A stretch of 64,000 nt of DNA, taken from positions 62,001 through 126,000 of the forward strand of contig JAFXPO010000047.1 of the NCBI GenBank assembly GCA_017527825.1, read 5' to 3'. Below the pieces are notes generated by a model. It ran no database searches. It had not been told where the DNA came from and saw only the letters and a list, made by a program, of their open reading frames with translations. Positions 8,526-16,513 of the stretch are shown one piece after another (within the stretch, counting starts at the first letter, position 1; each line of letters begins with the position of its first letter). Made by a program: the position numbers and the translations under genes. The stretch comes from Oscillospiraceae bacterium (GTDB lineage Bacteria > Bacillota > Clostridia > Oscillospirales > Oscillospiraceae).

Positions 8526-8738
8526 TCAAATCATGATCTTCTGCGCCATTTCTTGACTGATCGCCACACGGGACTCCTTGATCTTCACGATCACATTGCC
8601 CCCCATCGCGCTCACGATCGTAACGCCCGCGCCGACGTTGAACCCCAGGTCCGCCAGATGCTGGCGCACCTCCGGCGAACCGCCGATTTTCCTGACAATG
8701 TTTTCCTCTCCCGCGTTTGCCAATACCAGAGGCATCAT
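8526..8738 (-). CDS. feoA: FeoA family protein, first gene of feo operon (70 aa)
   Basis: Start placed at the first of two adjacent ATGs (8738), with AAGGGA about ten bases upstream; the longer frame would run through the operator. The FeoA fold is visible in HLADLGFNVGAGVTIVSAMGG and VIVKIKESRVAISQEMAQKI. It differs from the second FeoA in its longer lead-in (LANAGEENIVRKIGG), so the two domains probably have separate jobs. It is transcribed from the strong promoter at 8827-8855. Confidence 0.92.
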   Translation of the reverse strand: MMPLVLANAGEENIVRKIGGSPEVRQHLADLGFNVGAGVTIVSAMGGNVIVKIKESRVAISQEMAQKIMI

Positions 8739-8763
8739 AGGGGAACCATCCCTTTCTCTGTAA

Positions 8764-8777
8764 TTAGCATTCGCTAA
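8764..8777. promoter_or_regulatory. Operator-like palindrome TTAGC-N4-GCTAA before feoA2
   Basis: A perfect inverted repeat just upstream of the Shine-Dalgarno of the first feo gene, inside the transcribed leader, where a bound repressor could block elongation. Confidence 0.65.
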
Positions 8778-8807
8778 CACCCGGTCAAAAAAAGAAATCG
8801 CCAAATG

Positions 8808-8821
8808 TTAGGTTTTGCTAA
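8808..8821. promoter_or_regulatory. Operator-like repeat TTAGG-N4-GCTAA at the feo transcription start
   Basis: A one-mismatch copy of the 14-bp element, itself inside a wider GTTAG...CTAAC repeat (8807-8822). It overlaps the expected transcription start below the -10. Confidence 0.65.
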
Positions 8822-8826
8822 CGCAA

Positions 8827-8855
8827 AGTATATACTTGTTAGCCAAGGCTGTCAA
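8827..8855 (-). promoter_or_regulatory. feo operon promoter
   Basis: Minus-strand -35 TTGACA (8850-8855), 17-bp spacer, -10 TATACT (8827-8832). It matches the housekeeping consensus at 11 of 12 bases. Confidence 0.88.
8839..8852. promoter_or_regulatory. Degenerate operator TTAGC-N4-GCTGT inside the feo promoter
   Basis: A two-mismatch copy of the TTAGC-N4-GCTAA element lying in the spacer and -35, so binding would exclude RNA polymerase. Confidence 0.5.
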
Positions 8856-8875
8856 GAGCAATTTGACATTTTTTT

Positions 8876-8900
8876 CGGGAGCCGCAGCTTGCGGCTCCCG
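8876..8900. other. Strong hairpin downstream of the PHP gene
   Basis: A perfect 10-bp stem (CGGGAGCCGC / GCGGCTCCCG) with a 5-nt loop. On the minus strand it follows the PHP gene, but the trailing tract is A-rich, not U-rich. It is therefore an imperfect terminator candidate or mRNA 3' end. Confidence 0.6.
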
Positions 8901-8906
8901 ATTCTG

Positions 8907-9746
8907 TCAAAGCGTATGGAATTCAGGCGTCATGCGCTCGAAGGTGCAGAAGCGGCGGAAGCCCAGCTCATCCCGTAGGATCGCGCGCGCTTCATCGAAG
9001 TTGCCGCCGACGCGCTCCGGGCGGTGACCGTCGCTGCCGATGGTGACGATCTCGCCGCCCAAGTCGCGGTACAGCCGCCAGATTTCCCGACAGGGCTGGA
9101 TGTCCTTGAGCTGATAGCGCCAGCTGCCGGTGTTCAGCTCGATGCCCTTGCCCTTTTGAATGGCAGTGCGCAGAATCTCCGCGACGAGGTCACGCACCAG
9201 CGCGAACGGATACTCCCCCGCCGGATCGTAGCGCCGCATCACGTCCAGATGGGCAAGAACGCTGTAGTGGTCAAAGTCCCGCGCCACAGCAAGCAACTCC
9301 TCAAAATAGCGGCGGTTGTACTCCTCCTGCGAACAGGTTGCCTGAAACTCCGGCGGGTAGAACTCCAGATCGTCCACCTGATGCACGCTGAGCAGCACGA
9401 AGTCCAGCTGCTCGCGCCAACGTTCAAAAAGCGCGTTGAACTGCGGGATCGTGTGCCTCTGCACGCCAAATTCCAGTCCCGCCCGGAGGGTCACGCGATC
9501 ACAGTACCGCTCCCGCATCTTGCGGAGCGTTGCGAAATAGCGCGGATAATCGGCGTTGCGCCAGATTTTGCCGTCCTCCTCCTTCACCGGTTCAGGGTCG
9601 TCCCAATCCCGCCGCACGCCGTAGTCCACATGCTCGGTGAAGCACATTTCATCCAGTCCAAGCTCGACGCCGCGCTGAATCTGCGCCTCTATGGGGGTAT
9701 GGCTGTCAAAGCTGAAATCGCTGTGAACGTGATAATCCGCTGTCAT
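8907..9746 (-). CDS. PHP-domain phosphatase, histidinol-phosphatase-like (279 aa)
   Basis: Start set at ATG 9746 with GCGAGG upstream; the promoter found at 9795-9823 rules out the longer frame. The PHP metal motif opens the protein (DYHVHSDFS, HxH), followed by CFTEHVD, EFGVQ, LSVHQVDD, AHLDVMRRY and GSDGHRPERVG, giving the trinuclear metal ligands typical of the family. The family hydrolyses phosphoesters; HisK-type members remove phosphate from histidinol phosphate. No his genes are nearby, so the substrate is uncertain. The gene is monocistronic and divergent from the nucleoside hydrolase. Confidence 0.85.
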   Translation of the reverse strand: MTADYHVHSDFSFDSHTPIEAQIQRGVELGLDEMCFTEHVDYGVRRDWDDPEPVKEEDGKIWRNADYPRYFATLRKMRERYCDRVTLRAGLEFGVQRHTIPQFNALFERWREQLDFVLLSVHQVDDLEFYPPEFQATCSQEEYNRRYFEELLAVARDFDHYSVLAHLDVMRRYDPAGEYPFALVRDLVAEILRTAIQKGKGIELNTGSWRYQLKDIQPCREIWRLYRDLGGEIVTIGSDGHRPERVGGNFDEARAILRDELGFRRFCTFERMTPEFHTL

Positions 9747-9794
9747 GGCATTGCCTCGCTTGTCTCGATTCTGCCGCGTCCGCGACCGCTGCCC

Positions 9795-9823
9795 AATATA
9801 CGCCCATAGCGTGGATTTGTCAA
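9795..9823 (-). promoter_or_regulatory. Promoter of the PHP gene
   Basis: -35 TTGACA (9818-9823), 17-bp spacer, -10 TATATT (9795-9800) on the minus strand. Confidence 0.8.
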
Positions 9824-9834
9824 TCAACACGCCG

Positions 9835-9863
9835 TTGACAGCGGCGGTTTTGCCCGGTATGAT
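9835..9863 (+). promoter_or_regulatory. Promoter of the nucleoside hydrolase operon
   Basis: -35 TTGACA (9835-9840), 17-bp spacer, -10 TATGAT (9858-9863). Only 11 bp separates its -35 from that of the divergent PHP promoter. Confidence 0.82.
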
Positions 9864-9892
9864 AAGAAAAAAATATAAGGGAGGAGCACCCC

Positions 9893-10834
9893 ATGGAAAG
9901 AATCATTCTCGACTGCGACCCCGGACATGACGACGCCGTCGCCATCATGCTCGCCGCCAACAGCCCGCAGCTGGAGCTGCTGGCTGTTACCACCGTGGCG
10001 GGCAATCAGACACTGGAGAACACCCGCCGCAACGCCTGTAACGTCTTGCAGTGGCTGGGGCGGGACGTGCCGGTCTACGCGGGCTGTGACCGTCCGCTGG
10101 TGCGCGCGCAGCAGATCGCCGCCGATATCCACGGCAAAACCGGGCTGGACGGTCCCGTGTTTCCCCCGCGCACCAAGTTCCCCGAAGCCGAGCACGCCGT
10201 ACCGTTCATTATTCGCACCCTGATGGCGTCCGACGGCGACATCACCATGGTCACCACCGGACCGATGACCAACCTCGCCATGGCACTGCGTCTGGAACCG
10301 CGGATCGCGGAGAAGATTCGGCGCATCGTGCTCATGGGCGGATCGTACCAGAACGGCAATGTGACTCCCGCCGCGGAGTTCAACATTTACGCCGACGCTG
10401 AAGCGGCGCACATCTGCTTTACCGCCGGACGGCCGATCACAATGGTCGGGCTGGACGTGACCCGCAAGGTGCTGTGCTACAGTGCCGTTGTGGATCGCAT
10501 GGAGCGGATCGGTACCCGCGCGTCCCGCTTGTTTGTGGAGCTGATGCGCTTTTTCTGCCAAACTCAGAAAGAGGTCTACGGCATGGAGGGCGGTCCGCTG
10601 CACGATCCACTGACCATCGCGTCGCTGATTGACCCAACGCTGTTGACCACCAAGCCCATGAACGTGCGTGTTGAGTTGCGCAGCAGCGACTCCTACGGCC
10701 GCACCAATTGCGACTATTATGGCTATCTGGGGCTGCCTGTGACGGCGGACGTGGCAGTGGATGTCAACGTGCCGCGGTTCTGGGACATCGTGGAGGAGTG
10801 CCTCCGCCGCTATGAGCCGGAGGTAACGCCGTGA
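9893..10834 (+). CDS. Nucleoside hydrolase (ribonucleoside N-ribohydrolase family, 313 aa)
   Basis: Splits nucleosides into free base and ribose. The N-terminal Ca-binding Asp cluster DCDPGHDDA is intact. NIYADAEAA carries the conserved Asn/Asp segment, and LHDPLT supplies the catalytic-region His and a Ca ligand. Length is normal (about 310 aa). GGGAGGAG precedes the ATG. The next gene, a PfkB-type sugar kinase, overlaps it by 4 nt, so the pair probably salvages nucleosides and phosphorylates the ribose. Base specificity (pyrimidine or purine) is not decided by what I can see. Confidence 0.92.
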   Translation: MERIILDCDPGHDDAVAIMLAANSPQLELLAVTTVAGNQTLENTRRNACNVLQWLGRDVPVYAGCDRPLVRAQQIAADIHGKTGLDGPVFPPRTKFPEAEHAVPFIIRTLMASDGDITMVTTGPMTNLAMALRLEPRIAEKIRRIVLMGGSYQNGNVTPAAEFNIYADAEAAHICFTAGRPITMVGLDVTRKVLCYSAVVDRMERIGTRASRLFVELMRFFCQTQKEVYGMEGGPLHDPLTIASLIDPTLLTTKPMNVRVELRSSDSYGRTNCDYYGYLGLPVTADVAVDVNVPRFWDIVEECLRRYEPEVTP

Positions 10835-11745
10835 AGGTGCTCTGCTTCGGTTCGCTGAACATTGACTATGTCTACGCCGTGCCGCATTTTGTGCGGCGGG
10901 GCGAAACGCTCTCCGCCGACACGCTGCAAACCTTCACCGGCGGAAAGGGTCTGAACCAGTCCATCGCCCTCGCCCGCGCGGGCGCGGAGGTCTGGCACGC
11001 CGGGGCAGTCGGCACGGACGGCGCGTTCCTTGTCGAGGCGCTGAACGACGCCCGCGTTCAAACGGAATCCATTGAAACGCTGCCGGATGTGCGAACCGGA
11101 CACGCTGTCATTCAGAAAAGCGCGGACGGCGACAACTGCATCCTGCTCTACGGCGGCGCGAATCATGCCGTCACGCCGGAGCAGATCGACCGGACGCTGG
11201 GTCATTTCTCCGCGGGCGACCTGCTCCTGGCGCAAAACGAGATCAGCGCCCTGCCCCATTTGCTGCGGAGCGCCAAGGCGCGGGGGCTTCGCGTCGCGCT
11301 CAACCCCTCTCCCATGGATGAAAGCCTGCCTCCCCTGTTGGCGCTGGCGGACATCCTGCTGCTCAACGAGGTAGAAGCGTCCCAGCTGCTCCGATGTGCG
11401 CCGGACAGCGACCCGGAGCAACTGCTCACGCAGCTGCGCGAGCGGTACCCGGACGCGGTCATCGTTCTGACCCTCGGCGCGGCGGGCGCACTCTGCGCCG
11501 ACGGCGGAGCCGTCATCCGGCAGGCGGCAATACCGGTTCACGCGGTGGACACCACCGCCGCGGGCGACACCTTCACCGGATTCTTTCTCGCCGGGCTGCT
11601 GGAGGGGCAAAACACCGCGCAGGCGATGCGCTTTGCCGCCGCGGCTGCGGCGATCACGGTGACGGCGCACGGCGCCGCGCCGTCCATCCCCACGCGCAAA
11701 AAGGTGTTGAGCAGCGGCGCTTTTTGTGATATCCTAGCGGAGTAA
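10831..11745 (+). CDS. PfkB-family carbohydrate kinase, ribokinase-like (304 aa)
   Basis: Starts with GTG in a GTGA overlap with the nucleoside hydrolase stop. PfkB signature 1 is FTGGKGLNQSIALARAG and signature 2 is DTTAAGDTFTGFFLAG, with the catalytic Asp in AAGD. Ribokinases open with GSLNIDYVY-like segments, as here. Ribose released by the upstream enzyme is the logical substrate, giving ribose-5-phosphate, which prs in this window could use. Other PfkB sugars cannot be excluded. Confidence 0.88.
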   Translation: MKVLCFGSLNIDYVYAVPHFVRRGETLSADTLQTFTGGKGLNQSIALARAGAEVWHAGAVGTDGAFLVEALNDARVQTESIETLPDVRTGHAVIQKSADGDNCILLYGGANHAVTPEQIDRTLGHFSAGDLLLAQNEISALPHLLRSAKARGLRVALNPSPMDESLPPLLALADILLLNEVEASQLLRCAPDSDPEQLLTQLRERYPDAVIVLTLGAAGALCADGGAVIRQAAIPVHAVDTTAAGDTFTGFFLAGLLEGQNTAQAMRFAAAAAAITVTAHGAAPSIPTRKKVLSSGAFCDILAE

Positions 11746-11768
11746 TCGCCATCAAGGAGGAAGTCAAC

Positions 11769-12497
11769 ATGGCAAAAGAACATAAAATCGTATCTGCCGA
11801 CGACGGTCCGGCAAAGAAGCCCACAGCGCAAACACACAACGTCCGTCCCGCGCCCGCCAGGGGCAACGCCGGCGGTCTGCGCGCCGGCGCGGTGGTGCTT
11901 TGGATTTTTGCGATCGTCTTCGAGGTGCTGGCGGTACTGGTGCTCTTCGGCAAGATCAGCCTCACGTTTATGCCGGTCCTGTACCAGCTCATCGCGTTCC
12001 TTGTCCTCGACCTCGTCTGCGTTGTGATCGGTTCGGCGCTGTGGAAGAAGGCAAACCACATTGCCCCTGCCTCTGAACGCAACAAGGCAAAGTTCTGGCT
12101 GTGGAACAACATGGGGCTTATCGTCGCCATCTTTGCCTTTGTGCCGCTGGTGGTGCTGCTGCTCACCAACAAGGACCTGGACAAGCGCACCAAGGTCATC
12201 TGCACCGTGGTCGCCGCCATCGCGCTGCTCATCGGAGGCGCCGCCAGCATCGACTACGATCCCGTCTCGCAGGAACAGCTCAGCACCGCGGAGTACGTCC
12301 TCGGCGACACCGTGGTCTACTGGGCGCCGTTCGGCAAGGTCTACCATACCCACGAGGATTGTCAGGCGCTCAACAACAGTGAGACGCTGACCGCCGGCAC
12401 CGTGGATCAGGCCATCGAGGCAAACCGCACCCGCCTGTGCTCCTTCTGCGCACGGCGCGACAACATCACCGAGCTTGCCACCGACAACGCGGCGTAA
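11769..12497 (+). CDS. Unrecognised membrane protein with C-terminal Cys/His motif (242 aa)
   Basis: ATG follows AAGGAGGAAGTCAAC. A basic, Pro/Ala-rich cytosolic N-terminus (about 37 residues) is followed by four predicted membrane helices (VVLWIFAIVFEVLAVLVLF, LYQLIAFLVLDLVCVVIG, MGLIVAIFAFVPLVVLLL, VICTVVAAIALLIGGAA). A soluble tail then has the pattern YWAPFGKVYHTHEDCQAL ... RLCSFCARRD. That His-x4-Cys ... Cys-x2-Cys layout resembles the small metal-binding tail seen at the C-terminus of some nucleases and ComEC-like proteins (from memory). The function is unknown. It is the last gene before a bidirectional terminator. Confidence 0.75.
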   Translation: MAKEHKIVSADDGPAKKPTAQTHNVRPAPARGNAGGLRAGAVVLWIFAIVFEVLAVLVLFGKISLTFMPVLYQLIAFLVLDLVCVVIGSALWKKANHIAPASERNKAKFWLWNNMGLIVAIFAFVPLVVLLLTNKDLDKRTKVICTVVAAIALLIGGAASIDYDPVSQEQLSTAEYVLGDTVVYWAPFGKVYHTHEDCQALNNSETLTAGTVDQAIEANRTRLCSFCARRDNITELATDNAA

Positions 12498-12517
12498 GCG
12501 GTTCCGATCGGACGCAC

Positions 12518-12553
12518 AAACGCCCCCTGATGCAACGCATCAGGGGGCGTTTT
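12518..12553. terminator. Bidirectional terminator between the membrane protein and dacF
   Basis: A perfect 13-bp stem CGCCCCCTGATGC / GCATCAGGGGGCG with AAC loop, flanked by AAA and TTTT, between convergent genes. Confidence 0.92.
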
Positions 12554-12561
12554 CCGTGCAT

Positions 12562-13923
12562 TCAGCGTCTCTTGCGACCGCGGTAGCCGTTGTAGTTGTA
12601 GCCCGCTTTCTTCTTGGCGTAGCGCTTGGGGCGCGAGCCTGCGGCGACGCGGAGCGCGACCAGACCGATCGCCAACAGCGCCGCCACGGCGCCCGCAACC
12701 TTGACCCAGGTCTGGCTGAGAAACTCCTTGACCTCGCGCTCCTTGGTCAGCAGCCAGGAGGCGGAAACGTCGTTGAGCGCCACCAGATCGACGGTGCCGT
12801 AATCCACACCCTCGTAGGAAATGCTCATCCTGCCCAGCACGTCGCCCTCAGCAATGGGCGCGTCCACGCTCTCAGAGAACAGCTCAATGTCGCGCTCCAG
12901 CATCTCCCGCTCCAGTTCCGCGGGCACCATGCGGCGGATACCCTCGGCGGGATGGATGACGATATAATTCGTCTCGCTGGACAACTCCACCGGCACCTCT
13001 TGAATGTATTCGCCTGTGTCGACCAGTTCCATGCTCTTAAAATCGTCAAAACCATGGTCGAACAGCCGAATGGTTTCGGAAAAGCTCTTGGTCAGGACGG
13101 TTTTGTCCTCCAGCGTCTCCCGCTCCGCGCCGAGGACAACGGAGATCAAGCCGCGCGTCCCTTTTTCAGCGGTGGCGACGAGGCAGTAGCCCGCCTCCGG
13201 CGTGGAGCCGGTCTTGCCGCCGGTGGCGTATTCGTAAACGTAGCCCCGCGTGCGCCAGTTGGAGATCAGATAGTTGGTCGTGTGAAGTGCGCGTGACTTG
13301 GAGACGTTTGTCGCCGGCACATCGTATGCCTTGCGGGCGATGATCTCGCGGAAGGTATCGTACTTCAGCGCCTCGCCGGTAAACGTAAGGATGTCCCACG
13401 CGCTCGTGTAATGCTCGCCGTTGTGCAGCCCTGACGGATTGGCAAAATGGGTATCGTTGCAGCCCAGTTCCCCGGCGCGTTGATTCATTTGCGCGACAAA
13501 ACTCGGCACGTCCCCGGCAACCGCCTCGGCGAGGATGTTCGCCGCTTCATTGGCAGAGACGATCAGCAGACAGTTGAGCAGGTTTTCTACGCTCATCACC
13601 TCGCCCGGCTTGATGTTTGCTGTGCTGCCGTCGGCGGCAAGCCCCTCAAACGCGCTCTCCGACGCAGTGATCTCCTGATCGAGGCTCAGTCTGCCGTCCC
13701 GCACCGCCTCCAGCGTCAGCAGCGCGGTCATCACCTTGGTGATGCTGGCGGGATAATTGTGCTCATGGGCGTTTTTTTCGTAGAGCACCTCGCCGGAGCC
13801 AACGTCCAGGAGCAGCGCGGCGCGCGCCTCTACGTTGAAGTCATCCTTCGCAAAGGCGTCGGGCGTCAGCGTAAGCATCCAGACAAGTATGAAAAAAAGA
13901 GCCACGATCCGCTGTTTTTTCAT
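12562..13923 (-). CDS. dacF: D-alanyl-D-alanine carboxypeptidase, DacF/PBP5 type (453 aa)
   Basis: Trims the terminal D-Ala from peptidoglycan stem peptides at the outer membrane face. Signal peptide of about 25 residues (cut near AFA-KDD). The penicillin-binding motifs are SITK (SxxK nucleophile, near residue 60), SAN and KTG (in GGKTGS). A PBP5-type C-terminal beta domain follows. A membrane anchor (VKVAGAVAALLAIGLVALRV) and a basic, Tyr-rich tail (RPKRYAKKKAGYNYNGYRG) close the protein; PBP5 proteins normally end in an amphipathic helix, so the true transmembrane anchor with a long basic tail is worth noting. The dacF name is by analogy; Clostridia have several paralogues. Confidence 0.9.
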   Translation of the reverse strand: MKKQRIVALFFILVWMLTLTPDAFAKDDFNVEARAALLLDVGSGEVLYEKNAHEHNYPASITKVMTALLTLEAVRDGRLSLDQEITASESAFEGLAADGSTANIKPGEVMSVENLLNCLLIVSANEAANILAEAVAGDVPSFVAQMNQRAGELGCNDTHFANPSGLHNGEHYTSAWDILTFTGEALKYDTFREIIARKAYDVPATNVSKSRALHTTNYLISNWRTRGYVYEYATGGKTGSTPEAGYCLVATAEKGTRGLISVVLGAERETLEDKTVLTKSFSETIRLFDHGFDDFKSMELVDTGEYIQEVPVELSSETNYIVIHPAEGIRRMVPAELEREMLERDIELFSESVDAPIAEGDVLGRMSISYEGVDYGTVDLVALNDVSASWLLTKEREVKEFLSQTWVKVAGAVAALLAIGLVALRVAAGSRPKRYAKKKAGYNYNGYRGRKRR

Positions 13924-14037
13924 GGAAAATTACCTCGGTATGTGTTATAGTAATCAAATGGTGATAAAATGAGCCGACGATCGGCAGATTGCGACTTGTT
14001 TTAATCAGTATAACAGAGAATCGGAGTGAGTGCAACC

Positions 14038-14421
14038 GTGGAACAAAAAGAAACCTTCGGCGCGGCACATTTTTTGATGTTGCTGCTGACCCTGGCGTTT
14101 CTCGGTGCGCTGGCGTTTTTCAACGTTCGCGGTCAGCCGACGGTCGCGGCGGACGATTACACGGTCGCTGTCGAGCGCAGCGCCCCGGCGGAGGCGATCA
14201 TTCCGCGGCGGCAGCCGGTGGACATCAATACCGCCACGGCGGAGGAACTGGAACAGCTCATGGGCATCGGTCCGGTGCTGGCACAGGCTATCGTGGACTA
14301 TCGCGCGGAGCACGGTCCCTTTGCCTCCGTGGACGAGCTGCTTGAGGTCAGCGGCATCGGCGAGACGAAGCTGGACAATATCCGCAATGACATCACTTTG
14401 GGAGAGGAGGACGCGACATGA
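14038..14421 (+). CDS. Membrane-anchored helix-hairpin-helix protein, ComEA-like (127 aa)
   Basis: I chose GTG 14038, which has CGGAGTGAG upstream; GTG 14026 would overlap that site. One N-terminal membrane helix (FLMLLLTLAFLGALAFF) and a short linker lead to a ComEA-type HhH domain (VDINTATAEELEQLMGIGP, then SGIGETKLDNIR). ComEA binds DNA outside the membrane during transformation. This version is shorter because it lacks the SLBB domain, so DNA binding is likely but a role in uptake is not proven. The stop overlaps the response regulator start (ATGA), making it the first gene of a long operon. Confidence 0.85.
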   Translation: MEQKETFGAAHFLMLLLTLAFLGALAFFNVRGQPTVAADDYTVAVERSAPAEAIIPRRQPVDINTATAEELEQLMGIGPVLAQAIVDYRAEHGPFASVDELLEVSGIGETKLDNIRNDITLGEEDAT

Positions 14422-15098
14422 GAATTCTGGTCGTGGACGACGAGCAGGTGCTCGTCAAGGGTCTCAAGTTCAATCTGCAAAACGAGGGTTACACCGTAGA
14501 GACCGCCTGCGACGGCGCAACGGCGGTGGAACTGGCGCGCAGCGGCGGTTTTGACCTCATCCTGCTGGATTTGATGATGCCGGAGGTGGACGGGCTGACC
14601 GCCTGCATGCAGATACGCGAGTTCTCTAACGTTCCAATTATTATGTTGACCGCCCGCGGAGAAGACACGGATATTCTTCTTGGTTTTGAATATGGCGCGG
14701 ATGATTATGTTACCAAGCCGTTCAACATTTTGGAACTCAAGGCGCGCATCCGTGCGCTGCTGCGCCGCGCGGGAAGCCCGCAGCAGACGAACGATCGCGA
14801 GCTGCTGACCGCCGGACCGATCTCGGTCGATCCCGCGCAGCGCGTGGCGCTGCGGGACGGCGAGGTGGTGGAGCTGACGGCGAAGGAGTACGATCTCATC
14901 GAGCTGCTGGTCAAGAATCCCCGCCGGGTGTACAGCCGCGAGAACCTGATGGATCTGGTCTGGGGCTACACCTACGCCGGAGACTACCGCACGGTGGATG
15001 TACACATCCGCAAACTGCGGGAAAAGCTGGAGAAAAACCCGGCGGAGCCGGAATATATTCTGACCAAATGGGGCGTGGGCTACTATTTTAAGGGGTGA
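14418..15098 (+). CDS. OmpR/PhoB-family response regulator (226 aa)
   Basis: Receiver domain with the acidic pair VVDDEQ, the phospho-acceptor Asp in LILLDLMMP (near residue 52), the Thr in MLTARG and the Lys in DYVTKPF. A winged-helix DNA-binding domain follows (ending YRTVDVHIRKLREKL). It is the partner of the kinase that overlaps it by 4 nt. Together with the GerMN lipoprotein next in line, the order recalls MtrA-MtrB-LpqB of Actinobacteria. Confidence 0.93.
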   Translation: MRILVVDDEQVLVKGLKFNLQNEGYTVETACDGATAVELARSGGFDLILLDLMMPEVDGLTACMQIREFSNVPIIMLTARGEDTDILLGFEYGADDYVTKPFNILELKARIRALLRRAGSPQQTNDRELLTAGPISVDPAQRVALRDGEVVELTAKEYDLIELLVKNPRRVYSRENLMDLVWGYTYAGDYRTVDVHIRKLREKLEKNPAEPEYILTKWGVGYYFKG

Positions 15099-16513
15099 GC
15101 GTCATCAGGCACATCAGTTTGCAGGTCAAGTTCGGGCTGAGTTACGTTGCAATCATCATCGCGGTTCTGGTGCTGATGAACACCTACCCTTTGACAGCGT
15201 CGGAGGATTTGGTGTTCCGCTCCAAGGAATCGACCCTCAAAAACAGCGTATCCGTGATGACGACGGCGCTGATGGGACAGGAAACCCTCACAGAAGAAAA
15301 CGTCGCCTCAGCGTTGATGGTGACGGAGGAGGCGGGTATCTCCCGCGTCCTTGTCACGGACGCGTCCGGACGCATCCTCTACGACAGCCGCGAGACGGAC
15401 AGTGCGCAGGGGCGCTATGCCTTCTACACGGAGATCGTGCAGGCGCTGCACGGCAACGACGTCTTTTTTGCCGCCTATGAGGACGGTGCGTTCCGCAGCC
15501 GCTGCGCCTCGCCGGTCATCTACCGCAGCCAGACCATCGGCGCGGTGTACGCCTATGAATACGACACCGAGCAGGCAACCCTGCTGCGAAACCTGCAAAG
15601 CACGCTGCTGCACTTTTCGGAGGCGATCCTCACCTTCGTGGTGGCGCTGAGCTTTATCCTTTCGCGGATTCTGACGCGGCGGTTCGCCCTGCTGGCGGAC
15701 GCCATCCGCCAGATGCGCAAGGGGAATTATGACCGCCGCGCCTCCGTGGGCGGGCATGACGAGATCACGGAGATCGCCGGTGAGTTCAACAGCCTTGCCG
15801 ACCGCCTGCAAACCACGGAGGAGGTGCGCCGCCGCTTCGTCGCGGACGCCTCCCACGAGCTCAAGACCCCGCTGGCGGGCATCCGCTTGTTGTCCGACTC
15901 CATTTTGCAGACCGAGGGCATGGATCAGGCAACCGTGCGCGAGTTTGTCGGGGACATTGAGCAGGAGTCCGAGCGCCTGACGCGCATCACGGAGGATTTG
16001 CTGCGCCTGACGCGGCTGGACAGCGGTACGCCCGATGCGGCGGAGCCGATCGCGGTGACACCGGTCATTGAGCGCGTGGCGCACACGCTGCGGCTGGTGG
16101 CGGAGGAGCGCTCCGTCCAGCTCTCCTATGAGATCGAGCGGGAAGCGACGGTCCGCGCGGCGGAGGACGATCTGCACCATGTGATATACAACCTGACCGA
16201 AAACGGCATCAAATATAACTATTCCGGCGGCTTTGTGCGCATCCGCCTCGCGGGCGACGACCAGACGGTCGTGCTCACCGTGGAGGACAATGGCATCGGC
16301 ATCCCGGAGGAGGACTTACCCCGCATTTTTGACCGCTTTTACCGCGTGGACAAAATGCGCTCCCGTGCCTATGGCGGCACGGGGCTGGGGCTGTCCATCG
16401 TCTCAGACACCGTGCGCCGCCGCGGCGGTACGGTGGAAGCCGCGCCGCGCAAAGGCGGCGGCAGCGTGTTCACGGTGCGTCTGCCCAGAGCGGAAGGAGG
16501 CGCGGAGGCATGA
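15095..16513 (+). CDS. Sensor histidine kinase, HAMP-HisKA-HATPase (472 aa)
   Basis: GTG start in a GTGA overlap with the response regulator. Two membrane helices (about residues 11-29 and 172-192) flank an extracytoplasmic sensor of about 140 residues. A HAMP segment, the HisKA box DASHELKTPLAG with the phospho-His, and ATPase N (NLTENGIKYN), G1 (EDNGIGIP) and G2 (GGTGLGLSI) boxes follow. No residue appears missing. The cognate regulator is upstream and a GerMN lipoprotein gene overlaps downstream. The signal is unknown; wall or membrane stress is a guess from context. Confidence 0.93.
   Translation: MSVIRHISLQVKFGLSYVAIIIAVLVLMNTYPLTASEDLVFRSKESTLKNSVSVMTTALMGQETLTEENVASALMVTEEAGISRVLVTDASGRILYDSRETDSAQGRYAFYTEIVQALHGNDVFFAAYEDGAFRSRCASPVIYRSQTIGAVYAYEYDTEQATLLRNLQSTLLHFSEAILTFVVALSFILSRILTRRFALLADAIRQMRKGNYDRRASVGGHDEITEIAGEFNSLADRLQTTEEVRRRFVADASHELKTPLAGIRLLSDSILQTEGMDQATVREFVGDIEQESERLTRITEDLLRLTRLDSGTPDAAEPIAVTPVIERVAHTLRLVAEERSVQLSYEIEREATVRAAEDDLHHVIYNLTENGIKYNYSGGFVRIRLAGDDQTVVLTVEDNGIGIPEEDLPRIFDRFYRVDKMRSRAYGGTGLGLSIVSDTVRRRGGTVEAAPRKGGGSVFTVRLPRAEGGAEA

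Noticed and set aside
8876-8900. Classic Rho-independent terminator after the PHP gene
   Set aside because: The stem is perfect, but the tract after it on the minus strand is A-rich; kept only as a hairpin.
14026-14037. GTG 14026 as the start of the ComEA-like gene
   Set aside because: It lies inside the only Shine-Dalgarno; GTG 14038 has correct spacing.
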